This document shows positions 1-5,917 of a DNA stretch of 8,508 nt, one piece after another. Below the pieces are notes generated by a model that was given only the letters and a program-made list of their open reading frames with translations, had not been told where the DNA came from and made no database searches. Origin of the DNA: Ghiorsea sp. (GTDB lineage: Bacteria > Pseudomonadota > Zetaproteobacteria > Mariprofundales > Mariprofundaceae); assembly GCA_021772875.1 (NCBI GenBank), contig JAJFLD010000163.1, forward strand, positions 1 to 8,508, in the 5' to 3' direction. The first letter of the stretch is position 1, and every line of letters begins with the position of its first letter. The position numbers were made by a program, and so were the translations under genes.

Positions 1-366
1 GTGCTTTCGCGTATGGCAAGGGCGAGTTGGCTTGATGCTATGCAATCGGATGCAATCCGCACCGCGCGTGCGATGGGTGTGGCAGAGCATAGCTTATGGT
101 GGAAACACAGTGCACGTATGACGGCGATTCCTGTGGTGACCATGTTTGCTTTGCAAATGGGAGCTGTGTTGGGTGGGGCCGTGATTACTGAAACCGTATT
201 TGATTGGCCGGGGCTTGGTTTGCTCACCATTGAAGCCATTCAAAGCCGTGATTATCCGCTGGTGCAAGGCTGTGTATTGATTATTGCCTTATTTTATGTG
301 GCGGCAAACCTTATCGCAGACCTACTCAATTTATGGCTTGATCCAAGACAAAGGGCTGCGGCATGA
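1..366 (+). CDS. Peptide/nickel-type ABC transporter permease, DppB/OppB family (C-terminal part, cut by window edge)
   Basis: This is the C-terminal 121 or so residues of an inner-membrane permease of the dipeptide/oligopeptide/nickel ABC importer family; full DppB-type proteins are about 300 residues or more. The GTG at base 1 is therefore an internal valine codon, not a start. The visible part holds the cytoplasmic EAA-type loop that contacts the ATPase (about residues 17-44, with DAIRTARAMG and the trailing IP). It also holds the family signature around residues 59-73 (GGAVITETVFDWPGLG) and a last hydrophobic helix at about 88-110. Its stop codon overlaps the next permease by four bases (ATGA), the usual DppB-DppC arrangement, so both were probably translated from one message. 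The substrate (peptide, nickel or other solute) cannot be told from this fragment. Confidence 0.9.
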   Translation: MLSRMARASWLDAMQSDAIRTARAMGVAEHSLWWKHSARMTAIPVVTMFALQMGAVLGGAVITETVFDWPGLGLLTIEAIQSRDYPLVQGCVLIIALFYVAANLIADLLNLWLDPRQRAAA

Positions 367-1172
367 TGTTTTTAAAAGCGGTGCCGAAAAGTGTTTATTT
401 TTGTTTATTATTACCATTTTTATGTGTATTGGTGGCGGGTTTGCAAGCTGTAGATGGCCATACCGTTGATTTGGATCGGGTATTGCAATCTACAAGCGCA
501 AACCATTGGTTAGGCACGGATGTGTTAGGGCGCGATATATTATCAAGGTTGGCAGAAGGCATTGGTTTATCTTTTTCAGTGGCTTTGATGGTGATGAGTT
601 TGTGTGCTGTGATTGGTATCAGTGTGGGCATGGTGGCAGCATGGTTTGGCGGTTGGGTGGATAGTTTGCTGATGCGCTTTGTCGATATTGTGCTTTCTTT
701 TCCGGGTATTTTATTGGCGATTGCTTTGGCTGCCGTGCTTGGTCCGGGCGTGGATAAGCTGGTGATTGCACTGGCAGCTGTTGGCTGGGTGGGTTTTGCG
801 CGTTTAACAAGAGCGCAAGTGATGTCATTGCGCCATGCACAATATGTGGAGGCTGCGGTTGCCAGTGGTCAGTATACGTTTGTGATTGCCACCAAACATT
901 TATTGCCCAACATCGCACCACCTTTATTGATTGAAGCAAGTTTTGGCCTTGCGGCAGTGATGATTGGTGAAGCAGGTTTATCCTTTTTAGGCATTGGCAT
1001 TCAGCCGCCTGATGCCTCACTTGGTACCATGATTCGTGAGGGTTCACAATTGATGTTGGTGGCACCTGCGCAAGTCTTTTATCCCGGTTTGATGTTATTT
1101 TTATTGGTGATGGCAGCTAATATTGCAGGTGATGCGTTGCGTGATTATTTGGATGTGCGTTCGCAGCGTTAG
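363..1172 (+). CDS. Peptide/nickel-type ABC transporter permease, DppC/OppC family
   Basis: This is a complete 269-residue inner-membrane permease, the usual partner of the DppB-type gene just upstream. Residues 48-63 carry the DppC/OppC signature HWLGTDVLGRDILSRL. An EAA loop lies at about 161-184 (YVEAAVASGQ, then HLLPNI), the contact site for the ATP-binding subunit. Several hydrophobic segments follow the family pattern (about 11-27, 70-93, 107-127, 131-146, 193-212, 239-256), including GEAGLSFLGIGIQPP near 202-216. The start is ATG at 363, overlapping the upstream stop; a second in-frame ATG at 366 is equally possible. It is slightly shorter than typical DppC proteins (about 280-300 residues), mainly in the N-terminal tail. 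The gene ends in convergent overlap with the flavin reductase gene. Family assignment is firm; substrate is unknown, because no binding protein is in view. Confidence 0.92.
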   Translation: MMFLKAVPKSVYFCLLLPFLCVLVAGLQAVDGHTVDLDRVLQSTSANHWLGTDVLGRDILSRLAEGIGLSFSVALMVMSLCAVIGISVGMVAAWFGGWVDSLLMRFVDIVLSFPGILLAIALAAVLGPGVDKLVIALAAVGWVGFARLTRAQVMSLRHAQYVEAAVASGQYTFVIATKHLLPNIAPPLLIEASFGLAAVMIGEAGLSFLGIGIQPPDASLGTMIREGSQLMLVAPAQVFYPGLMLFLLVMAANIAGDALRDYLDVRSQR

Positions 1173-1717
1173 TTTTTGTGTAAGTTTAAGCCTTCTATAG
1201 CTGTGCAAAATTGGTGTAGTGCTTGGGCTAAGGTGTTGGAGAGTTCGGCATGATGCATTAAACCATGCACATCTAAGCCACTACCCAAGAGTGGTATGTC
1301 GGTTGTAGGTATTAAAATGATACCTGACATGGTTTGCAACACTTCTTTTAAAGCCGCTTGTGCATGGGTAGCGCGCGGCGAGGTGTTGATTAGCATGATA
1401 GGTTTATCAATAAACTCTTCACCACTGACCAACCAATCTAAAGCATTTTTCATCACGCCACTGATACCGTGTGCATACTCAGGGCTAGAGATGACCAAGC
1501 CATCGGCAGCAGCTATTGCAGCTTTGAGTTGCTGCACCGTTTCAGGGGTTGAATGGGCTTCAAGATCAGGATTGAACAGTGGAATATTCGCCATCTTTTC
1601 AAACAGAGCGACTTGGATGTTTGTCGGCGCTAAGTGTTGTAGCGCTTGGGTTGTAGCAGTATTGTACGAGCTGCTACGCAAACTTCCTGACAAAGCCAAT
1701 AAACGATAGGGTTTCAC
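1169..1717 (-). CDS. NADPH-dependent FMN reductase family protein (flavodoxin-like quinone/azo/chromate-reductase type)
   Basis: The product is a cytoplasmic flavodoxin-fold protein of about 182 residues that should bind FMN and use NAD(P)H to reduce small acceptors such as flavins, quinones, azo dyes or metal oxyanions. The FMN phosphate loop is SGSLRSSSYN at residues 10-19. The second flavin-contact motif PEYAHGISGVMKNALDWL starts at residue 79, as in ChrR-like and NADPH-dependent FMN reductases. I chose the GTG start at 1717, because a good Shine-Dalgarno (TAAGGAG) sits six bases upstream and the protein then begins right before the first beta strand, as in relatives. An ATG at 1753, directly abutting the previous stop, would add 12 residues (MLFWLSLDKEPY). 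It is the last gene of a three-gene cluster behind the cytochrome. Its stop TAA overlaps the stop TAG of the convergent permease gene. The true substrate is unknown. Confidence 0.88.
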   Translation of the reverse strand: MKPYRLLALSGSLRSSSYNTATTQALQHLAPTNIQVALFEKMANIPLFNPDLEAHSTPETVQQLKAAIAAADGLVISSPEYAHGISGVMKNALDWLVSGEEFIDKPIMLINTSPRATHAQAALKEVLQTMSGIILIPTTDIPLLGSGLDVHGLMHHAELSNTLAQALHQFCTAIEGLNLHKN

Positions 1718-1723
1718 ATAAGG

Positions 1724-1730
1724 CTCCTTA
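1724..1730 (-). promoter_or_regulatory. Ribosome binding site deciding the flavin reductase start
   Basis: On the minus strand this reads TAAGGAG, followed by six bases (CCTTAT) and GTG at 1717-1715. It favours the GTG over the upstream ATG at 1753, which lies at the end of the cytochrome gene and has no comparable Shine-Dalgarno. Confidence 0.7.
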
Positions 1731-1753
1731 TCAAGAGACAACCAAAACAACAT

Positions 1754-3034
1754 TTATTCACTTGGCACACCTTGCGTTTTGCTTTTGCGCGCTTCATCTA
1801 TCATATAATCGACGGCCGCCTTTAATCTACCATTGGAACAGGCATCACAACCGCCTTTGGCAGGCATGTCGCCATTGCCACGAATAGCGATTTCATAAAG
1901 TTTATCGCGTCCTTGATCCAACAAGACTGCCCAAACGTGTTTGTCGACACCGGGTGCACCCATCAAAGATGTTTGGTGGCACATAGCACAACTGGATTGA
2001 TAAAGTTTCTTACCATCAGCCAAGCTGTAGGATGTTTTGATGTTTACAGATGTAGGCGGGGATTCGCTTTTGATGGATTTGAGGTAATCGGCAATAGCTA
2101 AGAGGTCTTGTTTGTGGAGAAAACGTAAGCTGTTATGTTCTACACCTTGCATGGGTCCATTTAAGGTGCTGTGTGTTGGCATTTCATTGTTGATGAAAAT
2201 ATTAGCGACGGCTTCATTGTTTAAACGCTTCAAACCTTGTGAGGTGATGTTGGGTGCGTAATAATCTTCCACAAAAGCCCCTGCCAGATAATACTCTTTT
2301 TTGGGTACCCCCAATACATTCAGTTGAGTATGACACAATGCGCAGTGCCCAGCACCCTCCACAATAAATGCACCTCTATTCCAAGCGGAGGAATGATTTA
2401 CGTTGGTTTGAAATTCGCCCGAGGAAAAGGTAAAATACAATAAACGCCAGCCCAATTGCAGAAAGCGATAATTAAAAGGCCAATGCATGTTTTGAGCATG
2501 ATTGCTTTGGTGCACCGCAGGCACAACATCCAAGTAAGCTTTGATATCTAAAACATCCTGCACGCTCATTTTGTTGAAATAGTTGTAAGGGAAAACAGGA
2601 TAATAATAGGAGCCATCAGGCGAGATGCCTTCACGCACAGCTTTCACAAATTGTGCATCCGTCCAATTGCCAATGCCGGTTTCTTTATCAGGTGTGATAT
2701 TGGGTGCATACAACGCACCAAAGGTTGTGTTGATTTTTAAGCCACCAGCAAAAGCCGCACCAGCATTTTCTTCATTGGTATGGCATGTGAAACAATCGCC
2801 CATTTTGAGCAAATATTCACCGCGTTTGATTTGTTCAGGGGAGTGTTTGGCGGCGGCCAAGTTGAGGGGGGGATAGTTTGAGTCGCTGGTGGCAATGGTG
2901 TGTGGCACAGTGGTGTTCTCATCTGCCCATGCTGTTGGCAGAAGCCATAAAAATATAAAAATGATAACACTCAAAATTTTCGTATTTTCGTAAGTATGAA
3001 CAAGGCAAGTTTTGTATTGTTTTGCGGATAACAT
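1754..3034 (-). CDS. Exported triheme cytochrome c (AdhB-like diheme part plus cytochrome c5-like domain)
   Basis: This 426-residue c-type cytochrome would act in the periplasm as an electron carrier. A signal peptide is visible: a long N-region, a hydrophobic core at about 20-34 and a likely cleavage after AWA (residue 37). There are three haem sites, CFTCH at 81-85, CALCH at 231-235 and CAMCH at 349-353. The first two domains resemble the cytochrome subunits of alcohol/gluconate-type membrane dehydrogenases (APNITPD at 110, WNRGAFIVEGAGH at 218). Likely axial methionines are M295 in domain 2 and M390 in domain 3; domain 1 has PVFPY where many relatives have a methionine, leaving M156 as a candidate. 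The C-terminus has the cytochrome c5 signature with an extra cysteine pair (GGCDACS, C396/C399). The ATG at 3034 has only a weak Shine-Dalgarno. No dehydrogenase subunit is adjacent, so the electron donor is unknown. Confidence 0.9.
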   Translation of the reverse strand: MLSAKQYKTCLVHTYENTKILSVIIFIFLWLLPTAWADENTTVPHTIATSDSNYPPLNLAAAKHSPEQIKRGEYLLKMGDCFTCHTNEENAGAAFAGGLKINTTFGALYAPNITPDKETGIGNWTDAQFVKAVREGISPDGSYYYPVFPYNYFNKMSVQDVLDIKAYLDVVPAVHQSNHAQNMHWPFNYRFLQLGWRLLYFTFSSGEFQTNVNHSSAWNRGAFIVEGAGHCALCHTQLNVLGVPKKEYYLAGAFVEDYYAPNITSQGLKRLNNEAVANIFINNEMPTHSTLNGPMQGVEHNSLRFLHKQDLLAIADYLKSIKSESPPTSVNIKTSYSLADGKKLYQSSCAMCHQTSLMGAPGVDKHVWAVLLDQGRDKLYEIAIRGNGDMPAKGGCDACSNGRLKAAVDYMIDEARKSKTQGVPSE

Positions 3035-3056
3035 GGCTTAGTTTTATGCCTTGTGG

Positions 3057-3440
3057 CTACTGGTTCAACCAAGCGAATGCTTCATCCATATCATCAAAGT
3101 ATTTGATTTCACCAGAGATAAACCACGCACCCACTTTAGCAGTGATTTCTTGCCAATGTTTGTTGCCATAAATAGCGATTTTATCAAATTCATTGCCATG
3201 TTTTAACCCAAGCTTTAAATCATCCCAAGCTGCACGCAAAGCCCATCCTTCTAGCTCCGTACCATCAATGAAAACTTTTACTTTGGGTTCTTTGATGCCT
3301 GCTAAAGCTGAATCTAACATGGGTGTAATCACTTCATAATCTGCGTGTGTTAATGTGCCAATGGCCTTTAAGGAAAGAAAAAAATCACTGCCATTGCTTT
3401 CAATGCCAATGGATAAACCGTGTCTTTTGGTGATGGTCAT
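3057..3440 (-). CDS. SpoIIAA/STAS-like domain protein (SpoIIAA-like family)
   Basis: This is a small soluble protein of 127 residues with no signal peptide or membrane segment. Its order of features matches the SpoIIAA-like family, a STAS-related fold: an N-terminal strand region, a glycine-threonine-leucine turn followed by HADYEVITPMLDSAL (residues 33-47), a VKVFIDG strand (54-60), then the helix EGWALRAAWDDLKLGLKHG (64-82) and DKIAIYGNKHW (86-96), ending in FDDMDEAFAWLNQ. Members are common in proteobacteria, often beside redox or transport genes, but their biochemical role is poorly defined; anti-sigma-factor antagonism should not be assumed. The ATG at 3440 is backed by a strong Shine-Dalgarno (AAAGGAG, seven-base spacer). 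The gene is first in the cluster, 22 bases ahead of the cytochrome gene, and diverges from motA. Confidence 0.8.
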   Translation of the reverse strand: MTITKRHGLSIGIESNGSDFFLSLKAIGTLTHADYEVITPMLDSALAGIKEPKVKVFIDGTELEGWALRAAWDDLKLGLKHGNEFDKIAIYGNKHWQEITAKVGAWFISGEIKYFDDMDEAFAWLNQ

Positions 3441-3447
3441 AGGCTTG

Positions 3448-3454
3448 CTCCTTT
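3448..3454 (-). promoter_or_regulatory. Ribosome binding site of the SpoIIAA-like gene
   Basis: The minus strand reads AAAGGAG here, seven bases before the ATG at 3440. This fixes the start and contrasts with the weak site of the downstream cytochrome gene. Confidence 0.7.
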
Positions 3455-3510
3455 ATAAGGCGTATAACACATTGATGCTGTGTGGGCATTTATAAGTTTA
3501 TTTAATTTTT

Positions 3511-3539
3511 AGTATGACAACAAAATAGACTGCTATCAA
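3511..3539 (-). promoter_or_regulatory. Candidate sigma-70 type promoter for the SpoIIAA-like / cytochrome / flavin reductase cluster
   Basis: On the minus strand TTGATA (3539-3534, five of six to the -35 consensus) is followed after 17 bases by CATACT (3516-3511, four of six to -10). This would start transcription near 3504, leaving a leader of about 60 bases. An alternative in the same AT-rich stretch pairs TTGTCA (3520-3515) with TATAAA (3494-3489), but at a 20-base spacing. AT-rich DNA gives such matches easily, so this is only a candidate. Confidence 0.3.
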
Positions 3540-3582
3540 TCCTTTGCAGCTTTTTACGGCATGTTTGGACAGGCAAAAGGAT

Positions 3583-3600
3583 TTGGCACGTTTTTCGCTT
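3583..3600 (+). promoter_or_regulatory. Sigma-54 (-24/-12) promoter of the motA flagellar operon
   Basis: The sequence TTGGCACGTTTTTCGCTT has the invariant GG (3585-3586) and GC (3597-3598) of RpoN promoters at exactly the required ten-base spacing. The whole -24 block TTGGCACG is a perfect match; the -12 block is TCGCT instead of TTGCT. Transcription would start near 3610, giving a leader of about 38 bases before the GTG of motA. RpoN promoters of this kind drive middle-class flagellar genes in many proteobacteria with an FlrC/FleR-type activator. That activator is not in this window, so its involvement is inferred. Confidence 0.85.
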
Positions 3601-3633
3601 ACCCTTTAAATGATTAAGCAGTTTTTTAGTTTT

Positions 3634-3640
3634 TAGGAGG
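3634..3640 (+). promoter_or_regulatory. Ribosome binding site of motA
   Basis: TAGGAGG lies seven bases before the GTG at 3648. It is a near-perfect Shine-Dalgarno that supports the GTG as the real start, and it is the strongest such site in the flagellar operon. Confidence 0.75.
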
Positions 3641-3647
3641 AATCATC

Positions 3648-4406
3648 GTGGATATAGCAACGCTTATAGGCATGGTTGTTGCCTTTGGTCTGGTTTTATT
3701 TGCCATTGGTGATGCTGTCACGGGTTTTATTGATATCAATTCGATTGCTATTGTGGTGGGCGGTACAGTAGGTGTGCTCTTGGTGGCATATCCGATGGCA
3801 AACGCGCTTGGTGTGATGAAAATCATTCTTAAAACCGTTTTAAATAAACCGACACATGGCCCAGCAGTGATTAGTGAGCTGGTTGATTTGGCACAAATTG
3901 TGAGGAAAGAGGGTATTCTTGCTTTGGAAAGCAAGGTGGGCGACATTGAGCATAAGTTTATGGCCAAAGGCTTACAAATGGCTATTGATGGACAAGAACC
4001 AAGTGAAATCGAATCAATTTTGTACATGGAAATGGATAAAATTGGTGAGCGGCATCTGCGGGGTGCGGATATGATGACAGCACTTGGCACCTTTGCCCCT
4101 TCTATGGGTATGGTTGGAACCTTAGTGGGCTTGGTGTTGATGTTATCCAACATGGAAGACCCTTCATCCATTGGCCCATCTATGGCCGTGGCGTTGTTAA
4201 CCACATTTTATGGCGCATTGATGGCCAATATTATTTTCTTGCCTATGGCAGCCAAATTAAAAACACGCAGCAAAGATGAATTGTTGGTGCTTGAAATCAT
4301 TTTGACGGGTATCCAGTCGCTTGTTGCGGGGGAAAATCCGCGGGTGATGGAGCAAAAGCTGCATGGCTTTTTACCACCTTCCATCCGTGTATCGGCATTC
4401 GATTAA
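3648..4406 (+). CDS. motA: Flagellar stator protein MotA (PomA/MotC-like, sodium-type features)
   Basis: This 252-residue inner-membrane protein forms the ring of five A subunits in the stator that turns ion flow into flagellar rotation. It aligns almost without gaps to Vibrio PomA: the N-terminal MDIATLIGMV, the membrane segments at about 5-25, 32-52, 145-167 and 178-203, the cytoplasmic region with R86 and E94 that should face FliG, and the block APSMGMVGTLVGLVLMLSNM at 150-169. Pore-lining residues P151, T158, T185 and T186 sit at the same numbers as in PomA, where the threonines are linked to sodium use; E. coli-type proton MotA is longer and diverges here. It is the first gene after the sigma-54 promoter, with a GTG start and strong Shine-Dalgarno, and lies six bases ahead of the first motB-like gene. 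Sodium coupling is an inference from these residues. Confidence 0.95.
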   Translation: MDIATLIGMVVAFGLVLFAIGDAVTGFIDINSIAIVVGGTVGVLLVAYPMANALGVMKIILKTVLNKPTHGPAVISELVDLAQIVRKEGILALESKVGDIEHKFMAKGLQMAIDGQEPSEIESILYMEMDKIGERHLRGADMMTALGTFAPSMGMVGTLVGLVLMLSNMEDPSSIGPSMAVALLTTFYGALMANIIFLPMAAKLKTRSKDELLVLEIILTGIQSLVAGENPRVMEQKLHGFLPPSIRVSAFD

Positions 4407-4412
4407 ACGCCA

Positions 4413-5195
4413 ATGGCTAAGCGTCAAAAAAAACCAGATCCAGTACCGCCCCATAAAGACCCTGGTGCAGCATTGTTTCTAGAGTTAATGATGCAAATGT
4501 TAGCATTTTTTATTCTACTCACCTCTATTGCAGTGATTGTGGATGAGCGCCGTATGGCGGCCATTGGCTCCTTGGCAGGCACATTCAGCCCCTTGCCCGC
4601 AGGGGCTAATATCGCTGAAGGCAAAGGCCCATCTTTGCCTGCCCGTGATATTGTTGATGGAAGCCAAGCACCTAAACGAACCGCCAAAGAATTGACGGAG
4701 CTATCCAGAGAGCTGGGATTGGGTGATGCTATTCATGCCTTACCCTTGGAGAATAATACTGTGCGGGTTCGGTTTCCTGAACATATCGCATTTGCAGCAG
4801 GACAAGTTGAAATTTCAACAACCATGTACCCTTTGATTGATAAATTAGCGGAGATGTTTCAACAGCCAGAAGTGATTGAAATCCGTGTGGAAGGCCATAC
4901 CGATGACACACCAACACGGGGTTCAATGTTTCCATCCAACTGGGAACTCTCAGCAGCTAGAGCCATGAGTTTATTTCATGCATTATCTGAGCGTGGCGTG
5001 CCCAATGGTCGTATGATTGCAGCAGGTATGGGCGATAAACATCCAGTTAAAGGTAAGCCAGAATTAAGCCGTAGGGTAGAAATTATTCTTAAATTTAGAC
5101 CTGTTACCACAAGGCCTGAAACGCATATGGAAGCCAGTACAAAGCCAGTGCCAACGGACGACACCATGGCTGTGCAACCGAGCAAGAGTTTTTAG
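4413..5195 (+). CDS. motB: MotB-like stator protein, first paralogue, with Glu at the ion-binding position
   Basis: This 260-residue protein has a short basic cytoplasmic tail, one membrane helix (about 19-43) and a periplasmic OmpA-like peptidoglycan-binding domain (about 115-228). The domain is recognisable from GHTD (D164), SNWELS and AAR (R183), and RRVEI (220-224). The helix aligns without gaps to the second paralogue through the shared FFILL at 32-36; the essential MotB aspartate position is then E24 (codon GAG at 4482). No other acidic residue lies inside the helix. The stretch before RRVEI is shortened (PELSRRVEI rather than a longer loop ending KNRRVEI), and about 30 polar residues trail after the domain. 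It starts six bases after motA without a clear Shine-Dalgarno, so its translation is probably coupled. It could be a stator partner with altered ion handling or a structural companion; a plain duplicate is less likely. Confidence 0.9.
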   Translation: MAKRQKKPDPVPPHKDPGAALFLELMMQMLAFFILLTSIAVIVDERRMAAIGSLAGTFSPLPAGANIAEGKGPSLPARDIVDGSQAPKRTAKELTELSRELGLGDAIHALPLENNTVRVRFPEHIAFAAGQVEISTTMYPLIDKLAEMFQQPEVIEIRVEGHTDDTPTRGSMFPSNWELSAARAMSLFHALSERGVPNGRMIAAGMGDKHPVKGKPELSRRVEIILKFRPVTTRPETHMEASTKPVPTDDTMAVQPSKSF

Positions 5196-5891
5196 ATGGC
5201 ACGTAAAAAGGCCTTAGAGCCTGAAATTTTACCCGACCCAGAAGCGTGGATGGTCACATTTGCTGATTTAATCAGCCTGATGCTGACGTTTTTTATTCTG
5301 CTTGTTTCTATGTCTACTTTGGATAAAACAGGTTTGACGGATGTATCCACTTATTTTGAGAAAGCTGTGTCTGTGTTGAGTTCAGGTGCCGGTACAGAAA
5401 TTAGCATTGTTCAGCCTTTAGAGTTGCAGCGTATTGTTTCACGGCAAGAGTTGATGCTGGCCATGCGTCAAAATAGTAACGTTATTTTGAAAAACAGCAC
5501 ACTTGAACATCATGTTCGTTCGTTGATTGTAAAAAATCGTTTGTATTTACGCATGGAGGATTTGGCTCTTTTTGAAGCTGGTTCGGCACGCTTAAAACCT
5601 GAACACATTGAGGCCATTAAAAGGCTAGCGCAAATGTTAGCGACTTCACCTGGTTTAATCAGCGTGAATGGACATACCGATTCGAACCCCAAATTAAGCC
5701 GTCAATTTCCAGACCCTTGGAGCTTAAGCTTAGCTAGAGCGGCATCAGTCTTGCATATCCTTGAAGCAGAAGGTGTCAATGCTGGGCGATTGTCGTTGGC
5801 AGGTTATGGCCCTTCACGACCCGTATCCACAGATGCAACAGTGTATGGCCGAGAGAAGAATAGGCGCGTTGATATTGTTGTTTATCGTTAA
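5196..5891 (+). CDS. motB: MotB/PomB-type stator protein, second paralogue, with canonical Asp24
   Basis: This 231-residue protein is the orthodox MotB/PomB. Its N-terminal tail is followed by a membrane helix (about 18-40) with the motif TFADLISLML, placing the essential ion-binding aspartate at D24 (codon GAT at 5265), the same number as in Vibrio PomB. After a linker of about 80 residues comes the OmpA-like peptidoglycan-binding domain: LFEAGSARLKPE (125-136), GHTD with D162, LSLARA with R181, and KNRRVDI (221-227). In a working stator two B subunits sit in a ring of five MotA subunits and anchor it to the cell wall. ATG directly abuts the TAG of the first paralogue, with only a weak AAGAG upstream, implying coupled translation. 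Identity between the two paralogues is concentrated at the helix and the OmpA motifs; the linkers differ. Confidence 0.94.
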   Translation: MARKKALEPEILPDPEAWMVTFADLISLMLTFFILLVSMSTLDKTGLTDVSTYFEKAVSVLSSGAGTEISIVQPLELQRIVSRQELMLAMRQNSNVILKNSTLEHHVRSLIVKNRLYLRMEDLALFEAGSARLKPEHIEAIKRLAQMLATSPGLISVNGHTDSNPKLSRQFPDPWSLSLARAASVLHILEAEGVNAGRLSLAGYGPSRPVSTDATVYGREKNRRVDIVVYR

Positions 5892-5917
5892 GGCAAAAAG
5901 TTTGAGGAGTTGGTTTC

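Noticed and set aside
1..3. GTG at base 1 as a start codon for the first permease
   Set aside because: The following sequence is the middle of a DppB-type permease just before the EAA loop, so the gene must begin upstream of the window.
1135..1177. Possible intrinsic terminator at the end of the permease gene: stem CGTTGCG/CGCAGCG followed by TTAGTTTTT
   Set aside because: The stem is only seven pairs with a G-U, the loop is 20 bases, and the T-run is interrupted, so it is too weak to annotate, although some termination there cannot be excluded.
1718..1753. N-terminal extension of the flavin reductase from ATG at 1753
   Set aside because: GTG at 1717 has a strong Shine-Dalgarno at good spacing and starts at the conserved first strand; the extra 12 residues match nothing in the family.
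1762..1778. Second sigma-54-like TTGGCAC on the plus strand near the flavin reductase and cytochrome junction
   Set aside because: GG and GC are eight bases apart, not ten, and the site lies inside the cytochrome gene facing the antisense direction.
4083..4098. TTGGCAC within motA
   Set aside because: There is no GC at the required distance after GG, and it lies inside a conserved coding stretch.
3626..4204. Open frame of 192 codons on the minus strand within motA
   Set aside because: The translation is rich in Ser, Thr, Ile and Pro, as expected from the complement of a membrane protein gene, and it is antisense to a near-perfect PomA homologue.
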